This document shows positions 19,479 to 28,845 of a stretch of DNA of 54,136 bases, one piece after another. Position 1 is the stretch's first letter. The number at the start of each line of letters is the position of its first letter. Location: assembly GCA_014190895.1 (NCBI GenBank), contig BJGV01000008.1, forward strand, positions 1-54,136, read 5' to 3'. The notes under the pieces are model-generated. The model was not told where the DNA came from. It worked only from the letters and a program-made list of their open reading frames with translations, and did no database searches. The translations under genes and the position numbers were made by a program. The DNA comes from Nitrosomonadaceae bacterium (GTDB lineage: Bacteria; Pseudomonadota; Gammaproteobacteria; Burkholderiales; Nitrosomonadaceae).

Positions 19479-21398
19479 ATGGCAAAAATTATTGGCATTG
19501 ATCTTGGTACCACCAATTCATGTGTAGCTGTCATGGAAAATGGAAAACCCAAGGTAATAGAAAACTCTGAGGGAACGCGTACCACTCCCTCTATTGTTGC
19601 TTATACTGAGGACGGTGAGATTTTAGTCGGCGCTTCCGCAAAACGTCAGGCAGTAACTAACCCAAAAAATACTTTGTTTGCCGTAAAACGATTGATTGGC
19701 CGTCGTTTTAACGAAGAAATGGTACAAAGAGATATTAAAATGGTTCCTTACAGCATTGTTAAAGCTGATAATAATGATGCTTGGATAGAAGTACGTGGCA
19801 GGAAGATTGCACCGCCAGAGATATCTGCACAAGTACTAATAAAAATGAAAAAAACTGCAGAAGATTATTTAGGAGAAACGGTCACTGAAGCAGTCATTAC
19901 CGTTCCTGCCTATTTTAATGATTCACAACGTCAAGCGACAAAAGATGCTGGGCGTATAGCTGGGCTAGAAGTTAAACGTATCATTAATGAACCAACTGCA
20001 GCGGCGTTAGCTTTCGGTATGGACAAGAAAGAGGGAGACCGCAAGGTAGCAGTTTACGACCTAGGTGGCGGCACCTTTGATATTTCTATCATTGAAATTG
20101 CAGAAGTTGATGGTGAGCACCAGTTTGAAGTTCTCGCTACTAATGGCGACACCTTTCTTGGTGGAGAGGACTTTGACGCACGCGTAATTGAATATCTTGT
20201 AGACGAATTTAAGAAAGAGAGCGGCATAGATCTTAAGAAAGATATGCTTGCACTACAGCGTCTAAAAGATGCAGCAGAGAAAGCTAAAATTGAACTCTCC
20301 TCTAGCCAACAAACTGAGGTTAACCTACCTTACATAACAGCAGATGCTTCCGGTCCTAAACACCTGGCAATTAAAATTACCCGTGCTAAGTTAGAAAGTT
20401 TAGTAGAGGAATTAATTCAGCGAACTATCGAACCTTGTCGAACCGCTATTAAAGATGCTGGAATAAAAATTTCCGATATTGAAGATATTATTCTAGTGGG
20501 CGGACAAAGTCGTATGCCAAAAGTACAAGAGAAAGTTAAAGAAATTTTTGGTAAAGATCCCAGAAAAGACGTGAACCCGGATGAGGCAGTTGCAGTAGGT
20601 GCGGCTATTCAAGGGGGGGTATTACAAGGTGAAGTCAAAGATGTCTTGTTATTAGACGTTACCCCACTATCATTAGGTATTGAAACCTTGGGTGGCGTGA
20701 TGACTAAACTTATCCAAAAAAATACCACTATCCCAACCAAAGCAAAACAAGTTTTTTCTACTGCTGATGATAATCAATCAGCAGTAACCATCCATGTTTT
20801 ACAGGGTGAACGAGAGATATCTTCTGGTAACAAAAGTCTAGGGCAGTTTAATCTAAGCGACATTCCTCCGGCACCTAGAGGTATGCCACAAATTGAGGTG
20901 GCATTTGATATTGATGCCAATGGTATACTGCATGTATCGGCCAAAGACAAGGCTACCGGTAAAGAAAATAAAATTAAAATCCAGGCAAGTTCTGGATTGT
21001 CAGATGAAGAAGTGCAACGCATGGTAAAAGATGCCGAGGCCCATGCCGAAGAAGATCGAAATGCATTAGAACTTGTTACAGCCCGTAATCAATGTGATGC
21101 GATAATTCATTCAGTCAAAAAAACTCTTAAAGAGCACGGTGATAAATTTGATAATGATGAAAAATTAGAAATAGAAAATACACTAAAAAATGCTGAAGAA
21201 GCTCTTAAATCAAGCGATAAAAATGCCATTGAAAAAGAAACTCAAACGTTAACTGAAATTTCACAGAAATCTGCAGAGAAAATATATGCACAAGAGCAAT
21301 CTCAACCGGGAAGAAATACAGATTCACATGATAGCAATGATGAAAAACCAATTGACGGGGAAGTAGTGGATGCAGAATTCGAAGAAATAAAAAAATAA
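19479..21398 (+). CDS. dnaK: Molecular chaperone DnaK (Hsp70)
   Basis: ATP-driven protein-folding chaperone, 639 residues. The ATPase domain shows the three Hsp70 signatures: [18 protein letters not shown] at the start, [16 protein letters not shown] near residue 193, and [13 protein letters not shown] near residue 339. The linker and substrate domain begin at [19 protein letters not shown] near residue 388. The C-terminal lid ends in the acidic tail [20 protein letters not shown] lies just before the ATG. It follows grpE by 82 bases and precedes dnaJ by 161 bases; both partners are needed for its cycle. Confidence 0.98.
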   Translation: MAKIIGIDLGTTNSCVAVMENGKPKVIENSEGTRTTPSIVAYTEDGEILVGASAKRQAVTNPKNTLFAVKRLIGRRFNEEMVQRDIKMVPYSIVKADNNDAWIEVRGRKIAPPEISAQVLIKMKKTAEDYLGETVTEAVITVPAYFNDSQRQATKDAGRIAGLEVKRIINEPTAAALAFGMDKKEGDRKVAVYDLGGGTFDISIIEIAEVDGEHQFEVLATNGDTFLGGEDFDARVIEYLVDEFKKESGIDLKKDMLALQRLKDAAEKAKIELSSSQQTEVNLPYITADASGPKHLAIKITRAKLESLVEELIQRTIEPCRTAIKDAGIKISDIEDIILVGGQSRMPKVQEKVKEIFGKDPRKDVNPDEAVAVGAAIQGGVLQGEVKDVLLLDVTPLSLGIETLGGVMTKLIQKNTTIPTKAKQVFSTADDNQSAVTIHVLQGEREISSGNKSLGQFNLSDIPPAPRGMPQIEVAFDIDANGILHVSAKDKATGKENKIKIQASSGLSDEEVQRMVKDAEAHAEEDRNALELVTARNQCDAIIHSVKKTLKEHGDKFDNDEKLEIENTLKNAEEALKSSDKNAIEKETQTLTEISQKSAEKIYAQEQSQPGRNTDSHDSNDEKPIDGEVVDAEFEEIKK

Positions 21399-21559
21399 AA
21401 ACCAGGTTAATGCGGTCGTTCTGCTTTATATTTTTCTAAAAATTTTAGTTACGAAAAGTAAATCGTATACCTTCCGCTTTCCTTGGTAAGAAATATATCT
21501 AATTTACAACTGAAATTCATCCAATGATTGCTGTTGCAATATAGCTAAGAAAATTTAAT

Positions 21560-22657
21560 ATGAGCAAACGTGATTACTACGAAATACTAGAAATCAATCG
21601 CAATTCAGAAGATGATGAAATCAAGAAGGCTTATCGCAAGTTAGCGATGAAGCATCATCCTGATCGCAATCCAAACAATCCAAAATCAGAAGAACGTTTT
21701 AAAGAGGCCAAAGAAGCCTACGAAATACTTTCTGATCCCAATAAACGAGCATCCTATGATCAACATGGCCATGCTGGACTAGACGCTAATACAGGTGGCC
21801 AAGGATTTGCCGATACATTTGGTGATATCTTTGGTGATATTTTTGGCGCGCGCGGAGGAAACTCTAATATTTATCGTGGCGCTGATTTACGCTACAATTT
21901 ACAAATTACCTTAGAACAAGCGGCTCGCGGAACTGAAACTAAAATTCGTATTCCTACTATGGAGACCTGTAAACCTTGTAATGGTAATGGGAGCAAACCT
22001 GGTACTTCTCCAATCACCTGCCCCACTTGTAATGGTCAAGGGCAAGTCAGAATGCAACAGGGATTCTTCTCAATTCAGCAGGCCTGCCCAAAGTGCCATG
22101 GCAAAGGAAAGTTCATAAATAGTCCGTGCTTAACATGCAGTGGCGCAGGGCGTATTAAGCAACATAAAACATTGTCAGTTAAGATTCCTGCGGGAGTAGA
22201 CGAAAATGACCGCATTCGTTTATCTGGAGAAGGCGAGGCTGGGGTTAATAGTGGCCCATCAGGAGATCTGTATGTGGTTATTAATCTGTTGCCTCATGCC
22301 GTTTTTCAACGAGACCATAATGATTTGCATTGCGAGATGCCAATTAGCTTCACCACCGCTGCACTAGGTGGAGAAATTGAAATTCCCACACTCGAGGGTC
22401 ACGCTAAAATCAAGATACCGGCAGAAACCCAAAGCGGTAAAGTTTTTCGCTTACGAGGGAAAGGAATTAAAGGTGTGCGCACCCAAACTATTGGTGATTT
22501 ACAGTGTCACATGGTGGTAGAGACGCCAGTGAAACTTACTACTCGTCAGAAAGAGTTATTGCAAGAATTTGAATCCATTAGCCAAGAAGACTGCTCCCGT
22601 CATAATCCCCGCGCGAAATCGTGGATGGATAAAGCGCGTGAATTTTTTTCCGAATGA
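21560..22657 (+). CDS. dnaJ: Molecular chaperone DnaJ (Hsp40)
   Basis: Co-chaperone that delivers unfolded proteins to DnaK and stimulates its ATPase. The 365-residue protein has a J domain (residues 1-70) with the HPD triad in MKHHPDRNP, and a Gly/Phe-rich linker ([19 protein letters not shown]). Four CxxCxGxG zinc-binding repeats cover about residues 137-200 ([32 protein letters not shown]). The C-terminal substrate-binding domains follow. This is the full type I DnaJ layout. It is last in grpE-dnaK-dnaJ and faces the Nudix gene tail to tail with only 21 bases between them. Confidence 0.97.
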   Translation: MSKRDYYEILEINRNSEDDEIKKAYRKLAMKHHPDRNPNNPKSEERFKEAKEAYEILSDPNKRASYDQHGHAGLDANTGGQGFADTFGDIFGDIFGARGGNSNIYRGADLRYNLQITLEQAARGTETKIRIPTMETCKPCNGNGSKPGTSPITCPTCNGQGQVRMQQGFFSIQQACPKCHGKGKFINSPCLTCSGAGRIKQHKTLSVKIPAGVDENDRIRLSGEGEAGVNSGPSGDLYVVINLLPHAVFQRDHNDLHCEMPISFTTAALGGEIEIPTLEGHAKIKIPAETQSGKVFRLRGKGIKGVRTQTIGDLQCHMVVETPVKLTTRQKELLQEFESISQEDCSRHNPRAKSWMDKAREFFSE

Positions 22658-22678
22658 GTCAAGCCGACTTGCAAGTTA

Positions 22679-23239
22679 TTACCAGTCACCGCGCAATAAC
22701 TTCTCGAGCCAAAATATCCCTGATATGGTCTTAGTATCCGTAATTTTTCCTGTTCTAATCCACTCTAAAGATTTTTTTAATGTTAATACAAAGGTCTCCA
22801 GATTCTCCCCATCATCAAGACATGCGCCCTTAAAAGTAAGTTCTTTCGCTAGGTAATACACTAATTTCTCGTTAGAGTAACTAATACATGGGTGCAAAGT
22901 AGCAAGATAAAACCAATTCGCTGCTATATAACCTGTTTCTTCTAATAATTCACGTTGTGCGCATAACAGCGGATCCTCATTAGGATTAATTTTACCCGCG
23001 GGTAGTTCGTAAAAATCCTGACTTAATGGATAACGGTATTGGCGCTCTAATACTAAATCGCCATTTTCTAACAGAGGAATAATCACTACTCCGCCAGGAT
23101 GGGCAACATACTCTCTCAATGCTAATTTACCATCAGGTAATTTAACCTGATCTAGATACACTTTTAATAAACGGCCCTCAAATGCAAGTTGGCTACTGAT
23201 CTGTTCTTCTCTAAAATCAGAGGATGATGATTTGAGCAT
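22679..23239 (-). CDS. Nudix hydrolase, ADP-ribose pyrophosphatase type
   Basis: A 186-residue Nudix enzyme. The Nudix box is complete: G82, E88, R96-E97, E100-E101 and G103 in the pattern GX5EX7REUXEEXGU. Upstream YELPAGK and the preceding VVIIPLLENGDLVLERQYRY are typical of the NudF/ADP-ribose pyrophosphatase group, which splits ADP-ribose into AMP and ribose-5-phosphate. The Pro downstream of the box in LHPCISYSNEKLVYYLAK also fits that group. The substrate is inferred from these features only. It converges with dnaJ and is divergent from the TIR-like gene, sharing a 252-base intergenic region with it. Confidence 0.88.
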   Translation of the reverse strand: MLKSSSSDFREEQISSQLAFEGRLLKVYLDQVKLPDGKLALREYVAHPGGVVIIPLLENGDLVLERQYRYPLSQDFYELPAGKINPNEDPLLCAQRELLEETGYIAANWFYLATLHPCISYSNEKLVYYLAKELTFKGACLDDGENLETFVLTLKKSLEWIRTGKITDTKTISGIFWLEKLLRGDW

Positions 23240-23440
23240 AATTTAAGTATTACAATAAAAAATAATTATTCTGCAGTATTATATAATAAATCCCACAAAC
23301 CCAATAAATAGCAATATGTAAGGAAATACGCAAAAAGTTACATTGTTGCAATGAGCCGCTCCTCGTATCTCTTAAGTTTCTTTACAAACAATGCTTAACC
23401 AATGAATCTAGAAAACGAGTATCATGAGCCAATAGAATTT

Positions 23441-23486
23441 TTGCTTGTTAATTAATTACCCTGCAATAATAGTGTCTTAAGGAGAG
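23441..23486 (+). promoter_or_regulatory. Possible promoter and strong ribosome binding site of the TIR-like gene
   Basis: TTGCTT (23441-23446) is followed after 18 bases by AATAAT (23465-23470), which is preceded by TGC, an extended -10 motif. AAGGAGAG (23479-23486) lies five bases before the ATG at 23492 and is among the strongest Shine-Dalgarno sequences in the window. The leader would be only about 15 bases. Confidence 0.4.
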
Positions 23487-23491
23487 ACTGA

Positions 23492-23878
23492 ATGGCCCCA
23501 ACAAATCAAATCTTCATCAGCTTTGCACTCAAAGATATTAATTTTCGTGATCTACTCGTCGAACAATTGAGTAACAAAGAAACGTTATACTCGTTTGTAG
23601 ACATGCCTGTAAAACAATCCTGGGAAACAGTTTGGAAAGAAGATTGTAGATCGAAAATTAAAAAATGCGACGGTGTAATTGCCCTAATTACAAAGAATAT
23701 AATCAGAGCAGATGGCCAGCTTTGGGAATTAAATTGTGCCTATGATGACAGAGTACCCGTACTCTTACTTTATGGGGAATCTGAAAAGCTACCGAAAAAA
23801 CTCCCTCCGCCTGTGAGTGACAGAGAGATTTTGTTATGGACTTGGCCTAACATTGAAACGTTTCTTAATAGGCTATAG
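23492..23878 (+). CDS. TIR-like domain protein (ThsB / DUF1863 type), stand-alone
   Basis: A 128-residue protein consisting of one TIR-like (MTH538/DUF1863, Thoeris ThsB-type) domain. Recognisable elements are the first strand IFISFALKD (residues 7-15), the loop FVDMPVKQSWETVWKEDC (35-52), the strand CDGVIALITKN (59-69), and GQLWELNCA (75-83) with the acidic residue E79 at the place of the catalytic Glu of TIR NADases, then VPVLLLYG. There is no signal peptide or membrane segment. Members of this family serve as sensors of phage infection that make NAD-derived signals for ThsA, but no ThsA or other effector is seen here. It has its own promoter and very strong ribosome binding site, and stands back to back with an ADP-ribose-type Nudix gene. 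Fold assignment is fairly sure; function is open. Confidence 0.8.
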   Translation: MAPTNQIFISFALKDINFRDLLVEQLSNKETLYSFVDMPVKQSWETVWKEDCRSKIKKCDGVIALITKNIIRADGQLWELNCAYDDRVPVLLLYGESEKLPKKLPPPVSDREILLWTWPNIETFLNRL

Positions 23879-24492
23879 AGAAAATAGAGTCAACTAAGGA
23901 AGTAGAAAATACGAAGATTCTTGGTTGGTAGGATGTGGGTCATTCAAGGTCTTCTTCCTTACTCTCTTTTTTTCTCCAGTTCTCTCATCTGTAGCATTTT
24001 GAATCCACTCACTTAAAATCATCTATCACAAGTGTTTGTCATTTATTTAATACGGGTGAATTTTGAAGTGCGTCAATTTGTCACATTACAGAATCTCCGA
24101 ATTAGCGGTAGTCTACCTCTTCATCTCCACTTTATTTTATGATGATGCCATCGATTGATGTAGTTTAGAGATCATTACTTACATTACACTATCCAGTAAA
24201 TTTATATAACACTAGTTACAGTATAATGTTATGTCTATCATTATGAACCCTAATCTCATTTATATAGAAGATATCGATTATGGCTATTAATTATGTCAAA
24301 GAGCTTGGTATCATATGCACATTAAATTAAATACTCAACATATTATCGATTGCTCTCCGTTACTTGGATTTTTCTAAACATTTGATATATGCCTAATTAA
24401 GTTGAACAAAGATACCTTCCTGCATTAATTTCACTCAATCTGAAATTTAGATTCCTTTTATCAATTAGAAATAAACTTAAATACACCCTTTA
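23879..24492. other. 614-base gene-free stretch between the TIR-like gene and the RND efflux operon
   Basis: No open frame with a ribosome binding site is present, and no RNA gene is recognised. A 6-base inverted repeat, ATAACA (24206-24211) and TGTTAT (24227-24232), overlaps a TATAAT (24222-24227) and resembles an operator over a promoter. It is followed by a 19-codon frame beginning at 24232, interrupted by a stop and continuing for about 24 codons, which may be decayed coding sequence. A promoter for the efflux genes (for example TTGAAC near 24400) could lie in the right half. Confidence 0.4.
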
Positions 24493-25737
24493 ATGAAAGA
24501 TATTTCTCAAACACCACCCGCCCCATCTGCCAAGCGAAGCATGGGAATCAAGATGATTGGAATCCTGCTCGCCTCTCTAATTATGCTGACCTTAATCTGG
24601 CGTAGCCAAAATACTGGGACCAATACAAAGAATCCGGAGATCGGGGCAATCCAGGTGCTGAGTACAGTGGTCTCGCAAAATGATGTGTTAGTCAAACTTT
24701 CGGCTAATGGTACCGTGTCTGCTCAGCAAACGGTTGATGTTCGTCCTCAGATTAGCGCTACGATGAAGATGGTGCATATCAGAGAAGGGCAATTCGTAAA
24801 TAAGGGTGACAAGTTATTTACTCTTGATGCGCGTACTGAAAACGCTAATCTGAATAAAGCAGAAGCGCAATTAGTAAAATCTCATGCGGATTTATTAAAT
24901 GCAGAGCGCAATCTCAAGCGCCAACACGAACTATTCCAACAGAAATTTATTTCGCAATCCGCACTTGATATAGCGCAAAATCAAGTGGATGGGTTGCGGG
25001 GTCAATTTGGATTTGATAAAGCTACTGTTCAAGCGAATCGGGTAATGCAAAGTTTCAGCGAGATCTACGCACCGATCTCCGGACGTACCGGTGTAATTCC
25101 GGTATATCCAGGCAGTCTAGTACAGCCAAACAGCGCTGTTATAGGTAGTCTAATACAGCCAAGTAGCGCTATTCTTGTAAGTATTACACAAATTGATCCA
25201 ATTAATATTAGTTTCACATTACCGGAACGTGAACTTGCAACTTTACAGCAAGCATTTACTAAGGGTGAGATATCTGTCAGCGCAGAACTAGATCTAATAG
25301 GGGGAAAAACTCAATATGGAAAATTATTATTCATTGATAATACGATTGACGTAGCAAGCGGGAGTATTCGTCTTAAAGCTGAATTCCCAAATGCGGAAAG
25401 GCATCTATGGCCTGGTATGTTTGTTACGGTAACACTTGCACCTCGTAAATTAAAAGACGCCATTACCGTACCCGTGCAGGCAGTACAAACTGGTCCAGAG
25501 AGTAAATTTCTTTACATAATAGAAGAAAATAACAAGGTAAGGATTCTGCCAATCAGTGTGCGCCTAATTCAAGATAAGCTCGCTATAATAGAGGGGGCAA
25601 AACCAGGCATACGAGTTGTTCTGGAAGGTGCACAGAATCTCAGGCCAGGTAGCATAGTGACAGAAACAGGAAATAGCAAAAATGCTAACGAATCTTTGAT
25701 TCAGAGTGTCTCTAACGCAAGTAATAAGACGAACTAG
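24493..25737 (+). CDS. RND efflux system periplasmic adaptor subunit (membrane fusion protein)
   Basis: Adaptor of 414 residues that links an inner-membrane RND pump to an outer-membrane channel. A signal anchor or membrane segment covers about residues 18-37. The lipoyl halves are at about 70-105 (VRPQISATMKMVHIREGQFV) and 190-235 (IYAPISGRTGVIPVYPGSLV). A coiled-coil hairpin lies between them (about 112-170), followed by beta-barrel and membrane-proximal domains. The MdtA/AcrA type is clear; the exporter's substrate is not. Residues 207-228 are an 11-residue tandem repeat absent from the usual family pattern. Its TAG stop overlaps the GTG start of the pump gene by one base. No good ribosome binding site precedes the ATG. 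Confidence 0.92.
   Translation: MKDISQTPPAPSAKRSMGIKMIGILLASLIMLTLIWRSQNTGTNTKNPEIGAIQVLSTVVSQNDVLVKLSANGTVSAQQTVDVRPQISATMKMVHIREGQFVNKGDKLFTLDARTENANLNKAEAQLVKSHADLLNAERNLKRQHELFQQKFISQSALDIAQNQVDGLRGQFGFDKATVQANRVMQSFSEIYAPISGRTGVIPVYPGSLVQPNSAVIGSLIQPSSAILVSITQIDPINISFTLPERELATLQQAFTKGEISVSAELDLIGGKTQYGKLLFIDNTIDVASGSIRLKAEFPNAERHLWPGMFVTVTLAPRKLKDAITVPVQAVQTGPESKFLYIIEENNKVRILPISVRLIQDKLAIIEGAKPGIRVVLEGAQNLRPGSIVTETGNSKNANESLIQSVSNASNKTN
25111..25176 (+). repeat. Diverged 33-base tandem duplication inside the efflux adaptor gene
   Basis: Codons 207-217 (GSLVQPNSAVI) and 218-228 (GSLIQPSSAIL) are consecutive copies, at 25111-25143 and 25144-25176. The DNA copies differ at several bases, so the duplication is not very recent, and the reading frame is kept. 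Confidence 0.85.
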
Positions 25738-28700
25738 TGACAAATCTTTCCGAGTTGTGTATTCGCCGTCCGATTATGACGGTACTGCTATCAGCCTCCA
25801 CTGTAATATTTGGCATTGTTGCCTATGCTGGTCTACCTATTGCAGCGCTGCCAAGTTATGATTCCCCCACTATCTCAGTTAGTGCATCACTCCCTGGAGC
25901 AAGTCCAGGAGCCATGGCCTCATCAGTAGCCACACAACTTGAACGTCAATTTTCTACTATCTCCGGTCTCTCAATTATCAGTTCAACAAGTACGCTAGGA
26001 AATACTTCTATCACGTTAGAGTTTGACCAAAATCGTAATATTGACAGCGCCTCTGTTGATGTACAAGCAGCTTTGTTACGTGCGCAACGTTCTCTACCGG
26101 TCGAAATGACCTCTCCACCATCATACCGTAAGATCAACCCAGCCGACGCGCCCATTATTTTTCTCTCTTTGACATCACCTTCAATGTCACTCTCAGATTT
26201 GAATAGTTTTGCTGAAAATCTTATTTCACCGACACTATCTACAATTTCTGGCGTAGCACAAGTTCAAATTAATGGGCAAAAAAAATATGCTGTTCGTGTT
26301 CGTATCAACTCAGAAGCTCTTGCGGCACGTAATTTAACTGTTGATGATATTGCTTCCGCACTCAACAGTGCTAATGCTAACTCTCCGATTGGTACGCTTG
26401 AAGGACCGCGCCAAACTCTTACTATTGAGGCTAATCGTCAACTTAATAATGCGGCGGCTTTTGCTAATCTAGTAGTAGCTACCGCTCCAAACGGTAATCC
26501 CGTGAGACTCTCAGAAGTGGCGATAGTTGAAGACAGTGTGGAATCAGTCAAAACAGCTAGCTGGACTAATGATGAGCGCTCTATTACGCTTTCTGTGCAA
26601 CGTCAACCCAACAGCAATACCGTGGCAACAGTAGATGCTATTAAAAAAATACTGCCTAAACTTATCGCTCAAATGCCCCTATCAGTTAAACTTGATTTAG
26701 TCAGTGATCGTTCGATCTCTATTCGTGACTCTATTCGTGACGTACAGACTACGTTAGCAATTACCGTTATTTTAGTTGTATTTGTAATTTTTTTATTTCT
26801 CCGAAAACCCACCATCACTTTTATTCCTGTCTTATCCTTGCCAATTTCATTATTAGGTACAGTGGCATTAATAAAATTCTTTGGTTATAGCCTAGATAAT
26901 ATTTCACTGCTCGCCATCACGCTTGCAGTTGGTTTAGTTGTAGATGATGCCATAGTAGTGCTTGAGAATATCGTACGTCACGTCGAAAAAGGAGTTCCGC
27001 CATTACAAGCTGCGCTACAAGGATCGAAAGAGGTGAGTTTCACTATCATTTCAATTTCTATCTCACTAGTTGCCGTTTTCATTCCTATTTTTTTTATGCC
27101 AGGCGTGATTGGGTTATTGTTTCATGAGTTCGCTGCTGTAGTAGGAATCGCTGTGCTAGTATCGGCTGTGGTATCTCTTACGTTAATTCCAATGATGGCT
27201 AGCCGGTACCTCACATCTCATGAGGACAAAAAACATAGTAATAAATTGACGAAATGGTTTGAGCGTGGATTTAATGAAGTACTCTTATCATATGAACGTG
27301 CACTAGATTTAGCGTTATATCACAGGAAAATAGTTCTTGGAATCGCAGTTGGTACTTTTATTGCTAGCGGTGTACTATTTACAATTATTCCAAAAGGATT
27401 TTTTCCTAATGAAGACATTGGTCAAGCACTAATTACAGTGGAAGCAGTTGAAGATATTTCCTTTCCAGCTATGGCTAATTTGCTACAACGCACTAGTCAT
27501 GTAATACGGAATAATCCCTCAGTTGATACCTTGATTGTCTATGCTAGCAATAGCCACAGTGGTCGTCTCTTTATGACTCTCAAACCACGTAATGAGCGCC
27601 TCCCTATGAACACGATACTTGAAAGTTTACGCCAAGATGTACGTGTTATACCTGGCATCAATGTTTTTATAAATCCAATTCAGAATCTTAGACTTGGTGG
27701 TCAAATTAGCAAGAGTCGTTATCAGTACGTTATGCGGAGCATACATGCCGAGGATCTACATGCAACAGCCGAGGGCCTTATGTCACGCATGCGAGAGGAT
27801 AATATATTTCGTGATGTCACAAGTAACTCTCAATTAAAAGGTTTACAGGCACGTCTTAATATTAATCGCGATAAAGCAAATCTACTTGGTGTCCAAATCT
27901 CGGGTATACGTTCCGCACTTTATAGTGCTTTTGGTGAGCGTCAAGTTTCAACAATCTACACATCAAGTGATAGCTATCAAGTTATTATGCAAGTAGCGGA
28001 CGAGTATCGTGCTGACGAAAGTGCTTTCGATAAAATATATATTCGTGGAAAAAATAATACACTAGTTCCACTATCAAGCGTTGCATCAGTTGAACGTGAG
28101 ATTGGACCTATATCCGTCAATCACGCTGGCCAACTCGCGGCTCTAACAATCTCATTTAATCTTGCGCCAGGAATTGCACTTGGCGAAGCCACAAAACGTA
28201 TAGATCAGTTTAAACAAAACCTTAATATGCCAGTAAGCATTCTCACAAATTATGCTGGAGACGCTGCGGCTTTCCAAGCTTCTCAGGGTAGCCAAGTAAT
28301 ACTTATCTTTGCAGCATTACTTGTGATTTATGTGTTGCTTGGCGTACTGTATGAGAGTTACATTCACCCAATCACAATTCTTTCTGGATTGCCATCAGCC
28401 GCAGTTGGAGCATTGGTAATGTTGTGGCTGTTTAATATAGAACTTTCTATTATCGCAATTATTGGTATTCTGATGCTCATTGGGATTGTTAAAAAAAATG
28501 CAATCATGATGATAGATTTTGCACTGGATGCGCAGCGTAATAATGGCATGGTTCCATATGAAGCAATTCGTACCGCTTGTTTGCTACGTTTCCGTCCGAT
28601 CACGATGACCACTCTGGCAGCGCTTATGGGTGCGATACCCATTGCTATGGGTTTGGGTGCGGGTGCTGAATTACGTCAACCTCTAGGACTCACGGTAGTC

Positions 28701-28790
28701 GGTGGATTATTATTTTCACAAATTATCACACTCTTTATTACGCCGGTAATTTATCTTTATCTAGATCGTTTTTCTAAAAAATCTCTATGA
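25737..28790 (+). CDS. Efflux RND transporter permease subunit (MdtB/MdtC-AcrB type, HAE1 family)
   Basis: Proton-driven inner-membrane exporter of 1017 residues with the typical twelve-helix, two-repeat layout: one helix, a large periplasmic loop, then six helices, twice. The proton-relay aspartates are D403-D404 in VGLVVDDAIVVLEN of helix 4. The start LSELCIRRPIMTVLL, the signature LPIAALPSYDSPTISVSASL near residue 33, and GIVKKNAIMMIDFAL in the second half place it in the HAE1 multidrug group, near MdtB/MdtC. The GTG start at 25737 shares its first base with the adaptor stop (TAGTG), so translation is coupled. No TolC-like outer-membrane gene follows; serB converges. The channel must be encoded elsewhere. 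Confidence 0.94.
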   Translation: MTNLSELCIRRPIMTVLLSASTVIFGIVAYAGLPIAALPSYDSPTISVSASLPGASPGAMASSVATQLERQFSTISGLSIISSTSTLGNTSITLEFDQNRNIDSASVDVQAALLRAQRSLPVEMTSPPSYRKINPADAPIIFLSLTSPSMSLSDLNSFAENLISPTLSTISGVAQVQINGQKKYAVRVRINSEALAARNLTVDDIASALNSANANSPIGTLEGPRQTLTIEANRQLNNAAAFANLVVATAPNGNPVRLSEVAIVEDSVESVKTASWTNDERSITLSVQRQPNSNTVATVDAIKKILPKLIAQMPLSVKLDLVSDRSISIRDSIRDVQTTLAITVILVVFVIFLFLRKPTITFIPVLSLPISLLGTVALIKFFGYSLDNISLLAITLAVGLVVDDAIVVLENIVRHVEKGVPPLQAALQGSKEVSFTIISISISLVAVFIPIFFMPGVIGLLFHEFAAVVGIAVLVSAVVSLTLIPMMASRYLTSHEDKKHSNKLTKWFERGFNEVLLSYERALDLALYHRKIVLGIAVGTFIASGVLFTIIPKGFFPNEDIGQALITVEAVEDISFPAMANLLQRTSHVIRNNPSVDTLIVYASNSHSGRLFMTLKPRNERLPMNTILESLRQDVRVIPGINVFINPIQNLRLGGQISKSRYQYVMRSIHAEDLHATAEGLMSRMREDNIFRDVTSNSQLKGLQARLNINRDKANLLGVQISGIRSALYSAFGERQVSTIYTSSDSYQVIMQVADEYRADESAFDKIYIRGKNNTLVPLSSVASVEREIGPISVNHAGQLAALTISFNLAPGIALGEATKRIDQFKQNLNMPVSILTNYAGDAAAFQASQGSQVILIFAALLVIYVLLGVLYESYIHPITILSGLPSAAVGALVMLWLFNIELSIIAIIGILMLIGIVKKNAIMMIDFALDAQRNNGMVPYEAIRTACLLRFRPITMTTLAALMGAIPIAMGLGAGAELRQPLGLTVVGGLLFSQIITLFITPVIYLYLDRFSKKSL

Positions 28791-28802
28791 TAATTTAAAT
28801 TA

Positions 28803-28820
28803 AGAGTTTGTAAAAACTCT
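28803..28820. terminator. Possible AT-rich hairpin between the RND pump gene and serB
   Basis: AGAGTTT (28803-28809) and AAACTCT (28814-28820) form a 7-base-pair stem with a GTAA loop in the short gap between two convergent genes. There is no clear T-run, so termination is uncertain. Confidence 0.3.
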
Positions 28821-28845
28821 AAACATGAATCTTAATGTGATGCAG

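Noticed and set aside
24232-24380. Short frame MSIIMNPNLIYIEDIDYGY followed by a stop and about 24 more open codons
   Set aside because: Considered as a decayed gene, but no family resemblance was found and there is no ribosome binding site; mentioned only within the gap description.
22679-24492. A complete Thoeris defence system
   Set aside because: Only the TIR-like component is present; no ThsA-like effector lies within the window, so the name is not justified.
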